From assembly GCA_035515515.1 (NCBI GenBank), contig DATJBC010000103.1:1-11489 (forward strand): DNA of 11,489 bases. Reading direction: 5' to 3'. Each line of letters begins with the position of its first letter. Positions within the stretch are counted from its first letter, which is position 1. Made by a program: the position numbers and the translations under genes. This document shows, in pieces, positions 1-6,366 of this stretch. The stretch comes from DATJBC01 sp035515515 (lineage in GTDB: Bacteria; Actinomycetota; Acidimicrobiia; Acidimicrobiales; UBA8190). A model generated the notes under the pieces. The model did not search any database. It worked only from the letters and a program-made list of their open reading frames with translations, and was not told the origin of the DNA.

Positions 1-804
1 CTCGAGGGCATGGCGGCCGCCACCGCCGTGGGGTTCCACACGGCGCGCTGGGAGGCGGCCTTCCGGGCGTGCTGCGGTGCCCTCGGGGTGGAGGTGGGCC
101 ACAGCTTCGTCTCGCCCCTCACGCCCGACGCCGAGCAGCTCCTCGAGCGGGCGGCCTCGGCGGCGTGCGCCTCGGCGGGCGAGCGCCTCGAGGAGGTCCT
201 GGGCGGCCGGCGCCTGGTGGTCCGGGTGGACCGCATGGAGCCGGCCAAGAACCTCCTGCGGGGGTTCTGGGCCGTCGACGAGCTGCTGCGCGCCCGGCCC
301 GACCTCCGGGGCGAGATGGTGCTGCTCGCCCTGGCCTACCCCTCGCGCCAGACGCTGCCCGAGTACCTCGCCTACGCGGCGGAGGTGGAGGAGACGGTGC
401 GCCGGGTCAACGACGCCTGGGCCACCGACGACTGGGCGCCCATCGTCCTGGACGTGGCCGACGACCCGGGCCGCTCGGTGGCCGCCCTGGTCCGCTACGA
501 CGTGCTGCTCGTGAACCCCCTGCGCGACGGGCTCAACCTGGTGGCCAAGGAGGGCCCCCTGGTGAACGCCCACGACGGGGTCCTCGCCCTGTCGCGCGAG
601 GCGGGCGCCTTCGCCGAGCTCCGGGCCGAGGCCCTCGAGGTCAACCCCTTCGACGTCACCGGGACCGCCGCGGTGCTGGCCGAGGCGCTCGACATGGCAC
701 CGGGCGAGCGGCGGCGGCGGGCCGGCGCCCTGCGGGCCCTGGCCGCCCGGCGCCAGCCCGGGGAGTGGCTCGCCGACCAGCTGGCGGCCGTGCTGCGCGC
801 CTGA
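1..804 (+). CDS. otsA: Trehalose-6-phosphate synthase-like GT20 glycosyltransferase (5' truncated)
   Basis: The reading frame is open from base 1, so the N-terminal part of the gene lies outside the window; 267 residues remain, against about 450-500 for a full GT20 enzyme. OtsA transfers glucose from UDP-glucose to glucose-6-phosphate to give trehalose-6-phosphate in the cytoplasm. Visible family features are GFHTARW near residue 11, a VDR...K donor-site segment (residues 76-83, VDRMEPAKN) and the nucleotide-sugar motif RDGLNLVAKE (175-184). Classical OtsA has TKG where this protein has AKN; a related donor or acceptor (for example a glucosylglycerol-phosphate or pseudo-glycosyltransferase activity) cannot be excluded. 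The facing otsB gene supports the trehalose assignment. The methionine codon at base 10 is internal, not a start. GT20 membership is firm; the exact substrate is inferred. Confidence 0.85.
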   Translation, partial: LEGMAAATAVGFHTARWEAAFRACCGALGVEVGHSFVSPLTPDAEQLLERAASAACASAGERLEEVLGGRRLVVRVDRMEPAKNLLRGFWAVDELLRARPDLRGEMVLLALAYPSRQTLPEYLAYAAEVEETVRRVNDAWATDDWAPIVLDVADDPGRSVAALVRYDVLLVNPLRDGLNLVAKEGPLVNAHDGVLALSREAGAFAELRAEALEVNPFDVTGTAAVLAEALDMAPGERRRRAGALRALAARRQPGEWLADQLAAVLRA

Positions 805-830
805 GGGTGCCCGCCGGAGGGCGGGCCCCC
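805..830. terminator. GC hairpin between convergent otsA and otsB
   Basis: A perfect 7-bp stem (809-815 with 820-826, loop GGAG) extends outwards by three more pairs after one mismatch (808/827). It begins directly after the otsA stop codon and ends 16 bp before the otsB stop, filling most of the 42-bp convergent gap, so it could act for both genes. There is no T-tract on either strand, so intrinsic termination would rest on the stem alone. Confidence 0.45.
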
Positions 831-846
831 GGCCCGCTCGGGCCGC

Positions 847-1644
847 TCAGCCCCCGGCGGCCCGCCGGGCCAGCCGGGCGAGGAGCGCCACCGCCTCCGC
901 GGGCCCCCGCACCACCAGGTCGGCGGCGGCGATGAGCTCGGGGGGCGACTCCTCGTCGCCCACGGCCACCCGCACGGCTCGCCCCCCGGTGTCGGCCAGG
1001 CGGTCGAGGGCGGCGAAGGCGGCCAGGTCGCCGGCGTCGTCGCCCATGAAGCACGCCGCCCGGCAGGCGGCCACCAGGCCGGCCACGGCCGTCCCCTTGT
1101 CGATGCCGACAGGCGGACGCAGCTCCACCGCCCGGCGGCCCGGCTGGAGCACGAGCCCGGTGCGCGCCGCCCAGTCCCGGGCGAAGGCCCGGGCCCGGTC
1201 GCCGGCCTGCGGGGCCCGGCGCCAGTGCACCGTGACGCTGGCCCCCTTGTCCTCGACGCCCACCGCCTCGCCCGCGAAGGCGGCCCGGGCGGCCGCCACC
1301 ACCTGGGCGGCCGGCTCCCGCCAGGCCTCGGCCTCCGGGGCGTGGCGCAGCTCGCCGTCCTCGATCCACTCCAGGCCGTACACGCCGACCAGCCGCAGCT
1401 GGGGGCCGGCGCCCGCCAGGCGCTCGGCCAGGAACGAGGCGGGACGGCCAGAGACCACCCCCACCACGGCGAAGCGCCTCGCCAGCGCCCCCAGCACGGC
1501 GGGCGCCTCGGGCAGGGGCGCGGCGACCTCGGGGTCGGCCACGATGGGGGCCAGCGTCCCGTCGAAGTCGGTGACCACGGCGCTGGCGGCGGGCGCCTCC
1601 AGCAGCACGTCCAGGGGCCCGAGGCCGGCGGGGTCGCCGCTCAC
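847..1644 (-). CDS. otsB: Trehalose-6-phosphate phosphatase (HAD superfamily)
   Basis: This 265-residue protein fits the trehalose-phosphatase family in length. It removes phosphate from trehalose-6-phosphate, the second step of trehalose synthesis. HAD motifs are all present: motif I DFDGTLAPI with nucleophile Asp26 and acid/base Asp28, motif II Ser65 in VSGR, the VYGLEW segment (88-93) and EDKGASVTVHW (131-141) typical of the cap, motif III Lys183 in IDKG, and motif IV GDDAGD (201-206). The start is a GTG with a GGGAG ribosome binding site (1651-1655) six bases upstream. It lies 37 bp after the LytR_C gene on the same strand, so it is probably the last gene of that unit, and it converges on the otsA-like gene rather than following it as in many bacteria. 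Confidence 0.93.
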   Translation of the reverse strand: MSGDPAGLGPLDVLLEAPAASAVVTDFDGTLAPIVADPEVAAPLPEAPAVLGALARRFAVVGVVSGRPASFLAERLAGAGPQLRLVGVYGLEWIEDGELRHAPEAEAWREPAAQVVAAARAAFAGEAVGVEDKGASVTVHWRRAPQAGDRARAFARDWAARTGLVLQPGRRAVELRPPVGIDKGTAVAGLVAACRAACFMGDDAGDLAAFAALDRLADTGGRAVRVAVGDEESPPELIAAADLVVRGPAEAVALLARLARRAAGG

Positions 1645-1681
1645 GCAGGTCTCCCGGCCCCCGTGCCCCAGGACGGGACCG

Positions 1682-2308
1682 TCAGCCCACGGGGTGCGAC
1701 GTGGAGGTCGACGTGGGGGCGAAGCGGGCGAGGTCGGGGCCGGCGATGACCACCACCGTGGCCCCGCCGGTGCTCGACACGGGGGCCACCGCGCTGGCGG
1801 GCTGGATGGCGTTGGAGGGGATGCCCAGGGCGCCCGCCACCACGGTGGCCGCCACCTGCTGGCCCGACGCCGCGTACACCTGGGTGCCCGAGACCTTCTG
1901 GGTGGCGTTGGTGCCCGCCAGGGTCACGAACCCCCGGGACTTGAGGTAGGCGGTCGTGCCGCCCGCCAGGCCGGTGATGGAGGTGCCGTTGGCCACCAGC
2001 ACGTGGATGGCGCCCGCCCCGGGGAGCACGCCCGTCGTGGTGGTGCGGGGGGCGGTGGTGGAGGTGGTCCCCGTGGCCCCCTGGGGGCCGGCGGTGGTGG
2101 TGGGCGTGGAGCGTGCCGCCAACCCGAGCGGGGCCCGGGTGGCCGAGGGCATGAGGAGCGCCCCGATGACGACCGCCACTACCACCACACCCACGCCGCG
2201 CAACCACCCCGCGGGCAACACGGTGTCGCCGTGGTCGGCGTCGCCCGAGGCGCGCCAGCCGGGTGTGTGCTCGGTCCCGGATCCGGACTCGTCGGAGCTG
2301 TCGGTCAT
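1682..2308 (-). CDS. Membrane-anchored LytR C-terminal domain (LytR_C) protein, VirR-like
   Basis: The 208-residue product has a short acidic, Ser-rich cytoplasmic N-terminus, one membrane segment (about 36-53), a Thr/Ser/Pro-rich extracytoplasmic linker (about 65-95) and a C-terminal LytR_C domain (about 100-195, beginning IHVLVANGT and including LKSRGF and a closing VVVIAGPD). The catalytic LytR-CpsA-Psr domain is absent. The ATG was chosen because it overlaps the stop of the upstream DUF3263 gene (ATGA), which implies translational coupling; longer in-frame starts would run through that gene. In M. tuberculosis the same gene pair is Rv0430 (DUF3263) and Rv0431 (VirR), the latter linked to cell-envelope integrity and vesicle release. 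A role at the cell wall is therefore likely but is inferred from architecture and neighbourhood. Confidence 0.88.
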   Translation of the reverse strand: MTDSSDESGSGTEHTPGWRASGDADHGDTVLPAGWLRGVGVVVVAVVIGALLMPSATRAPLGLAARSTPTTTAGPQGATGTTSTTAPRTTTTGVLPGAGAIHVLVANGTSITGLAGGTTAYLKSRGFVTLAGTNATQKVSGTQVYAASGQQVAATVVAGALGIPSNAIQPASAVAPVSSTGGATVVVIAGPDLARFAPTSTSTSHPVG

Positions 2309-2562
2309 CGTCGGGGATGCGGGGCGGCCGTCGTCTCGAACCGTCCCCGACGTTGGTCTAGTCGCCGGCGGCGCAGGCGGCGAACGACGAGGGGGGCGTG
2401 CTCGAGGGCCTCGGCGGTGTCGACGATCTCCGCCAGTCGCCGGTAGTAGCGCGTGGGCGACATGCCGAGGCGGTCCCGGATGCCGGCGGCCTTGGCGCCG
2501 GGCCGCGTCCACCACGATTCCTCGAAATCGAGGATGTCACGGTCGAGCTCGTTGAGCGCCAT
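2305..2562 (-). CDS. DUF3263 family small protein
   Basis: This 85-residue protein matches the actinobacterial DUF3263 family. It shows the conserved order of an aromatic FEESWW segment (13-18), a KAAGIRDRLGMS stretch and RYYRRL (38-43), followed by a very Arg-rich tail (about 60-75). The GMSPTRYYRRL portion resembles a helix-turn-helix, so DNA binding is plausible, but no function is established that I know of. The gene heads the - strand unit DUF3263-LytR_C-otsB and its TGA overlaps the next ATG by four bases. No good ribosome binding site precedes the ATG. It is transcribed away from the divergent tRNA gene. Confidence 0.87.
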   Translation of the reverse strand: MALNELDRDILDFEESWWTRPGAKAAGIRDRLGMSPTRYYRRLAEIVDTAEALEHAPLVVRRLRRRRLDQRRGRFETTAAPHPRR

Positions 2563-2571
2563 GCGGGGTCA

Positions 2572-2600
2572 AGCCTGCCAACGCGGCACATCGGAATCAA
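2572..2600 (-). promoter_or_regulatory. Possible promoter of the DUF3263-LytR_C-otsB unit
   Basis: On the - strand there is a TTGATT box (2600-2595), a 17-base spacer and CAGGCT (2577-2572), followed nine bases later by the DUF3263 ATG. Spacing and the -35 box are good, but the -10 box is poor (only its A at position 2 and T at position 6 fit). The 5' leader would be only a few bases, consistent with the lack of a Shine-Dalgarno. This is a weak motif match only. Confidence 0.25.
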
Positions 2601-2642
2601 GCATCCTGCACCCGAGGGCCGAGATGAGCAGGGCGAGGGCGG

Positions 2643-2648
2643 TAGCGT
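2643..2648 (+). promoter_or_regulatory. Possible -10 box for tRNA-Thr
   Basis: TAGCGT fits the actinobacterial TANNNT -10 pattern and lies 11 bases before the first base of the mature tRNA, giving a plausible short 5' leader for RNase P. I see no convincing -35 hexamer at the expected distance. Confidence 0.25.
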
Positions 2649-2659
2649 GGAGCGCATCC

Positions 2660-2732
2660 GCCGGTGTGGCGCAGCTGGAAGCGCAGACGACTTGTAATCG
2701 TCAGGTCGTGGGTTCGAGTCCCACCACCGGCT
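2660..2732 (+). tRNA. tRNA-Thr(TGT)
   Basis: The complete 73-base cloverleaf can be folded by eye. The acceptor stem GCCGGTG (2660-2666) pairs with CACCGGC (2725-2731), with discriminator T2732. The D stem is GCGC/GCGC. The anticodon stem is GACGA/TCGTC with loop CTTGTAA, giving anticodon TGT (2693-2695), which reads ACA threonine codons. The T stem GTGGG/CCCAC encloses TTCGAGT. CCA is not encoded. It is divergent from the DUF3263 gene and convergent with the small membrane-protein gene. A weak inverted repeat, TCCCGC (2732-2737) with GCGGGA (2755-2760), follows it. Confidence 0.96.
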
Positions 2733-2765
2733 CCCGCGATGTGTGCCCGGCGTGGCGGGACGCGC

Positions 2766-3101
2766 TCACCACGACGCCGTCGAGTGGTCACGGCGGGGCC
2801 TGCGATGGGCGCCCTTGGCGCGCTGGCGCCCGCGCACCACGACGCCTCCCACGTAGAACAACAGCGTGCCGGCGGCGAACGCCGCCGCCAGCGTCACGAG
2901 CCCCCAGCGCGACGACACCGCTGCGATCTGGGCGCCGGCCAGGTGCGCACCGCTCGGCGCCGCGCCAGCCGGCACGGCGCCCACCACCAGGGCCACCACC
3001 ACGGCGGCGCCGGCCGCCACGCCGAGGGCCACGTGGCGCGCCCACGTGGCGAGCCGCGCCCGCCCTGCAGGTGGCTCCGACCCCGAGCCCCGTTCCGACA
3101 T
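2766..3101 (-). CDS. Small two-helix membrane protein, unknown function
   Basis: I do not recognise a family. The predicted 111-residue product has a hydrophilic N-terminus (MSERGSGSEPP), a first hydrophobic segment at about 23-42, a short Ala-rich loop, a second segment at about 67-89 (ending in LFYVGGVVV) and a strongly basic tail (RGRQRAKGAHRRPRR). By the positive-inside rule both ends should be cytoplasmic, forming a membrane hairpin. The ATG at 3101 was chosen because longer versions would add non-protein-like Arg/Pro/Gly sequence and run into the start of the divergent lipase gene. There is no clear Shine-Dalgarno. A 10-bp palindrome (3103-3112) sits one base upstream of the start. The two-helix pattern makes it a probable real gene, but expression is unproven. 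Confidence 0.55.
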   Translation of the reverse strand: MSERGSGSEPPAGRARLATWARHVALGVAAGAAVVVALVVGAVPAGAAPSGAHLAGAQIAAVSSRWGLVTLAAAFAAGTLLFYVGGVVVRGRQRAKGAHRRPRRDHSTASW

Positions 3102-3204
3102 GGTCTGCAGACGTGTCCGTGGTCTCACGGTGCGCCCCCGCGTCGTCCGTCCGGCACGCCGAGCGCCGGAGGGTTGGTCCTCACCGTTCGGTACGGGCCG
3201 GGGG

Positions 3205-3221
3205 GCCCCGTCTTGCGGGGC
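3205..3221. other. Hairpin in the lipase upstream region
   Basis: The 191-bp region between the divergent membrane-protein and lipase genes contains a perfect 6-bp inverted repeat, GCCCCG/CGGGGC, around the loop TCTTG. I see no convincing TANNNT promoter box for either gene here. The hairpin could belong to the lipase 5' leader or be a chance product of the high GC content. Confidence 0.25.
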
Positions 3222-3292
3222 GGGCGCGCCGGGTCCCCGCTCCTGGCCGGTTCTCCCCGCACGGGCCCCGTCGGGGGCACAGAGGAGGTCCC

Positions 3293-4312
3293 ATGGAGCG
3301 ATCGACCCACCCACGGCACCGGCGACGGCGCCCGGGAGCCCGGACCGCCGCCCGCCTCGCCGCGGGCGGCGCGGGCCTGGCCCTGGCCCTGGCGGCCGCG
3401 GTGGTCGGGGGCGCCGGCCCCGCCGGCGCCGCCGCCGCGGCGGCGGGGCCCTACCCCGAGGGCACCATCGCCCAGGGCTTCGCCACCGAGCTCACCGACC
3501 CCGACGGCATGCCGCCCGGTGTCGTCAACGGGCCGTGCACGCCCTCGAGCGCGCACCCCTACCCCGTGGTGCTCGTGCACGGCACGTTCGCCAACGAGAA
3601 CGTGAGCTGGCAGGCGCTGGCGCCGCTGCTCGCCGACAGCGGCTACTGCGTGTTCGGCTTCAACTACGGCGCCACCGCCTCGAGCGCGGGGCGCTTCTAC
3701 GGCGAGGCCGCCGTGGAGGACTCGGCCCGACAGCTGGCGGGCTTCGTCAGCCGGGTCCTGGCCTGGACGGGCGCCCGCCAGGTCGACATCGTGGGCCACT
3801 CCCAGGGCGGCATGATGCCCCGCTACTACGTCGACGTCCTGGGCGGGGCCCCCCGCGTGCACACGCTGGTGGGGCTGGCGCCCTCCAACCACGGCACCAC
3901 CCTGGACGGCCTGGACGCGCTGGCGGCGGCCTTCGGCGACCAGGGCTACGCCATGGCGGGGGCCACGGGTTGCGCGGCGTGCGCCGAGCAGCAGGCGGGG
4001 TCGCCGTTCATGCGCGCCCTCAACGCCGGGGGCGACACCGTGCCGGGGCCGAACTACGTGGTGATCGAGTCGACCCACGACGAGGTGGTGACGCCCTACA
4101 GCTCCGCCTTCCTGCGCGGGCCCGACGTCATGGACGTCACGCTCCAGGACCAGTGCGCCACGGACGCGAGCGAGCACCTCGGGATCATCTACGACCCGGT
4201 CGCCCTCCAGGACGTGGCGGCGGCGCTGGCCGACAACGGGCCCGCCGTGGCACCCCTGCCCGAGCCGGCCTGCTCGCTCGTGGCGCCCGGGGTGGGCGGG
4301 GTCACGGGCTGA
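3293..4312 (+). CDS. Secreted alpha/beta-hydrolase, lipase class 2-like
   Basis: This 339-residue protein is probably exported and hydrolyses carboxyl esters such as triacylglycerols. It has an Arg-rich N-terminus, a hydrophobic Ala/Leu/Gly segment (about 22-50) with AxA-type cleavage options near 45-51, and then the hydrolase domain. The N-terminus has no clear twin-arginine motif, so Sec export is likelier. Catalytic features are VLVHGTF (oxyanion strand, 94-99), nucleophile Ser170 in GHSQGG, and probable Asp263 (STHDEVV) and His295 (SEHLG). Six cysteines after the signal region (82, 119, 227, 230, 288, 327), including a CAAC pair, suggest disulfides. The start is supported by AGAGGAGG (3281-3288) four bases before the ATG. 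Its last 11 bases overlap the end of convergent rlmB. The true substrate is not determined. Confidence 0.88.
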   Translation: MERSTHPRHRRRRPGARTAARLAAGGAGLALALAAAVVGGAGPAGAAAAAAGPYPEGTIAQGFATELTDPDGMPPGVVNGPCTPSSAHPYPVVLVHGTFANENVSWQALAPLLADSGYCVFGFNYGATASSAGRFYGEAAVEDSARQLAGFVSRVLAWTGARQVDIVGHSQGGMMPRYYVDVLGGAPRVHTLVGLAPSNHGTTLDGLDALAAAFGDQGYAMAGATGCAACAEQQAGSPFMRALNAGGDTVPGPNYVVIESTHDEVVTPYSSAFLRGPDVMDVTLQDQCATDASEHLGIIYDPVALQDVAAALADNGPAVAPLPEPACSLVAPGVGGVTG

Positions 4313-5216
4313 GGCCGACGCCGCGCGGCCCGGCCGACACGGCGCGCCGGCGGGCGATCTCGAAGCAGGCCACCGCCCCCGCGGCGGCCACGTTCAGGGC
4401 GCCCAGCGCACCGAACTGCGGGATGGACGCCAGCCCCGAGCAGCGCCGGCGCGACAGCGGGGCGAGCCCCTTGCCCTCGGCCCCCATGACGAGCGCGACG
4501 GGCGCCTCGGCGTCGAGGTCCATGTCGAACAGCGACGTGGGCGCGGCCGCGTCCAGGCCGATGGAGCGCACGCCGAGGTCGGCCAGGCGCCGCAGGGCGT
4601 TGGGCACGCCGGGGACCACCGCCATGGCCAGGTGCTCGATGGCCCCGGCGGCGACCTTGGCCACCGTGGCGGTCACGTGGACGGCGCGGTGGCGGGGCAG
4701 CACCACTCCCGTCGCCCCGGCGCACTCGGCGCTGCGCAGCAACGCGCCCACGTTGTGGGGGTCGGTCACGCCGTCCAGCACCACCAGGAACGGCACGGGC
4801 GGCCGGGCCCGGCACAGCGTGTCGAGGTCGACCTCCCGCAGCGGCGCGGCGTGCGCCAGGACCCCCTGGGGGGCGTCGGTGCGCGCCGCGCGCTCGAGCT
4901 TGCCCCGGGACACCGCCAGCACGCGCACGCCGCGGCGCGCGGCCAGGCGCTCGATCTCGTCGATCGGGGCGGAGGGCTCGAGGTCCGACACGATCCACAC
5001 CTCGCGCACGGGGCGCCGACCCGCGGCCAGCAGCTCGCGCACGGCCTGGCGCCCCTCCACCTGCTCGCCCCCCACGCCCCGGGGCTCGCCGCGCGGACGG
5101 GGGCGGGCCGGCGCGCCCGGGTGGGGCCGGGGCCGCCCGCCGGCGCCCGCCCGGCCCCCCGCCGCGGCGGCGCCACGGCGCCGGCGCGCCGGCCCGCCCC
5201 CCGTCCCGCCACTCAC
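4302..5216 (-). CDS. rlmB: TrmH/SpoU family RNA 2'-O-ribose methyltransferase (RlmB type)
   Basis: The 304-residue protein uses S-adenosylmethionine to methylate a ribose 2'-OH; RlmB acts on 23S rRNA (G2251 in E. coli). After an Arg/Gly/Pro-rich, probably disordered tail (1-50) come the substrate-binding domain starting VEGRQAVRELL (53-63) and the knotted SPOUT domain: motif 1 DPHNVGALLRSAECAG (152-167), motif 2 ALVMGAEGKGL (241-251) and motif 3 IPQFGALGALNVAAAG (265-280). Motif 3 has Ala where many family members have Ser (SLNVS). The GTG start at 5216 overlaps the ispF stop as GTGA, favouring it over internal GTGs near 5072 and 5057. In M. tuberculosis cysS sits between ispF and this gene; here it is absent. 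A tRNA target is possible. Confidence 0.9.
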   Translation of the reverse strand: MSGGTGGGPARRRRGAAAAGGRAGAGGRPRPHPGAPARPRPRGEPRGVGGEQVEGRQAVRELLAAGRRPVREVWIVSDLEPSAPIDEIERLAARRGVRVLAVSRGKLERAARTDAPQGVLAHAAPLREVDLDTLCRARPPVPFLVVLDGVTDPHNVGALLRSAECAGATGVVLPRHRAVHVTATVAKVAAGAIEHLAMAVVPGVPNALRRLADLGVRSIGLDAAAPTSLFDMDLDAEAPVALVMGAEGKGLAPLSRRRCSGLASIPQFGALGALNVAAAGAVACFEIARRRAVSAGPRGVGLSP

Positions 5217-5716
5217 GACGTCGCCGTGAGCAGGGCCACGGCGAGCGAGGCGATGCCCTCCACCCGCCCCAGGGCGCCGAGGCCCTCGGCGCGCTTGGCG
5301 CGCACGCTGACCGGGGCGCGCACCACCTCCGACAGGCACCGGGCCATGGCCTCGGTGTGGTCGGCCAGCCGGGGCCGCTCGCACACCACGGTGCAGTCGC
5401 CGTTGACCACGCGCCACCCCGCCCCCGCCACCATGGACGACACCTGCGCCAGGAGCGCCACCGAGTCGGCGCCGGCCCACGCCGGGTCGTCGGAGGGGAA
5501 GTGCCGCCCCAGGTCGCCGAGGCCGGCCGCGCCGAGCAGGGCGTCGGCCAGGGCGTGCGACAGCACGTCGGCGTCGCTGTGCCCGGCCAGCCCCGGCGCG
5601 CCGGGGACGCGCACGCCCCCGAGCACGAGCGGCCGGCCGGGGTCGTCCGAGACGCGGTGGACGTCGAAGCCCTGCCCCACGCGCAGCGCACCGGGCTCCG
5701 CCGCGCCCGGGCTCAC
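5213..5716 (-). CDS. ispF: 2-C-methyl-D-erythritol 2,4-cyclodiphosphate synthase
   Basis: IspF cyclises CDP-methylerythritol 2-phosphate to MEcPP with loss of CMP, the fifth step of the MEP isoprenoid pathway, as a cytoplasmic homotrimer. The 167-residue length is normal. Zinc ligands are Asp18 and His20 in GFDVH and His54 in VLSHALADALLG; GHSDAD (45-50) and GDLGRHFPSDDP (67-78) follow the family pattern, as does the closing GRVEGIASLAVALL. The usual Thr triplet of the C-terminal nucleotide-binding loop (KATTTEKLG in E. coli) is replaced by RAKRAEGLG (139-147), though Glu144 is kept. The GTG start overlaps the ispD stop by four bases (GTGA) and its own TGA overlaps the rlmB GTG the same way, so translation is probably coupled. 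Confidence 0.93.
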   Translation of the reverse strand: MSPGAAEPGALRVGQGFDVHRVSDDPGRPLVLGGVRVPGAPGLAGHSDADVLSHALADALLGAAGLGDLGRHFPSDDPAWAGADSVALLAQVSSMVAGAGWRVVNGDCTVVCERPRLADHTEAMARCLSEVVRAPVSVRAKRAEGLGALGRVEGIASLAVALLTATS

Positions 5717-6363
5717 GACCCCGCCAGCGCCTGGGCGATCTCGAGGTCGGCGGCCGTGGTGACCTTGATGTTGCGGGGGTCGCCGGGCACGACCCGCACG
5801 GTAGCGCCCAGCGATTCCACCAGCCCGGCGTCGTCGGTGGCCTCGCCCCCGCCGTCATGGGCGCGCCGCAGCACCTCGGCCCGGAACGCCTGGGGCGTCT
5901 GCACCGCCATCAGCTGGTCGCGTGGCACGGTGCCCGTCACCACGCCCCCCTCCACCGCCTTCAGCGTGTCCGCCACGGCCACGGCGGGCACCGCGCCGTC
6001 GGCTCCCGCCCTCACGGCGGCCACCACCGCGCCGAACAGCGCGGGCGACGCCAGCGGGCGCGCCCCGTCGTGCACGACGATCACGGCCGCCGACCCGGGC
6101 ACCGCCGCCAGCCCGGCCCGCACCGACTGCGCCCGGGTGGCGCCCCCCGCCACGACGACGTCCGCGCCGTGGACGGCGCCCGGAGGCTCCTCCCGCGCGC
6201 CGGCGCCGCCGGACGGCAGGACCAGCACCACGCCGTCAGCCACGCTGCGCGCCGCGTCGATCGCCCATTGGACCATGGGGCGCCCGCCCAGCGCGCTGAA
6301 CTGCTTGGCGGCGCCGAAGCGACGGCCGTGCCCGGCGGCCACCACGACCGCCCACGTCGACAC
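5713..6363 (-). CDS. ispD: 2-C-methyl-D-erythritol 4-phosphate cytidylyltransferase
   Basis: IspD joins MEP and CTP to give CDP-methylerythritol and pyrophosphate, the third step of the MEP pathway. The 216-residue product has the complete signature: AAGHGRRFGAAKQF (9-22, with Arg14 and Lys20 for CTP), GGATRAQSVRAGL (73-85), VHDGARP (97-103, Asp99), ADTLK (131-135, Thr133), RDQLMAVQTPQAF (148-160, Arg148) and NIKVTTAADL (198-207, Lys200). The start is a GTG three bases after the carD stop, with no strong ribosome binding site, so it is likely coupled to carD translation. IspD and IspF adjacency is common; no ispE is seen here. Confidence 0.95.
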   Translation of the reverse strand: MSTWAVVVAAGHGRRFGAAKQFSALGGRPMVQWAIDAARSVADGVVLVLPSGGAGAREEPPGAVHGADVVVAGGATRAQSVRAGLAAVPGSAAVIVVHDGARPLASPALFGAVVAAVRAGADGAVPAVAVADTLKAVEGGVVTGTVPRDQLMAVQTPQAFRAEVLRRAHDGGGEATDDAGLVESLGATVRVVPGDPRNIKVTTAADLEIAQALAGS

Positions 6364-6366
6364 GGC

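Noticed and set aside
932..2446. 504-codon + strand ORF antisense to otsB and the LytR_C gene
   Set aside because: It is Arg/Gly/Ser/Pro low-complexity sequence expected from high third-position GC, with no domain, and lies opposite recognised genes.
2660..2732. tRNA-Thr as an attachment site for an integrated element
   Set aside because: No integrase, direct repeat of the tRNA 3' end or shift in composition is visible in the window.
2597..2791. Short - strand ORF over the tRNA (contains TRTHDLTITSRLRFQLRHTG)
   Set aside because: This is the well-known translated shadow of a tRNA gene and not a protein.
5090..5215. Very GC-rich repetitive stretch at the 5' end of rlmB
   Set aside because: It encodes the low-complexity Arg/Gly/Pro N-terminal tail seen in other high-GC actinobacterial RlmB proteins; no ordered repeat unit was found.
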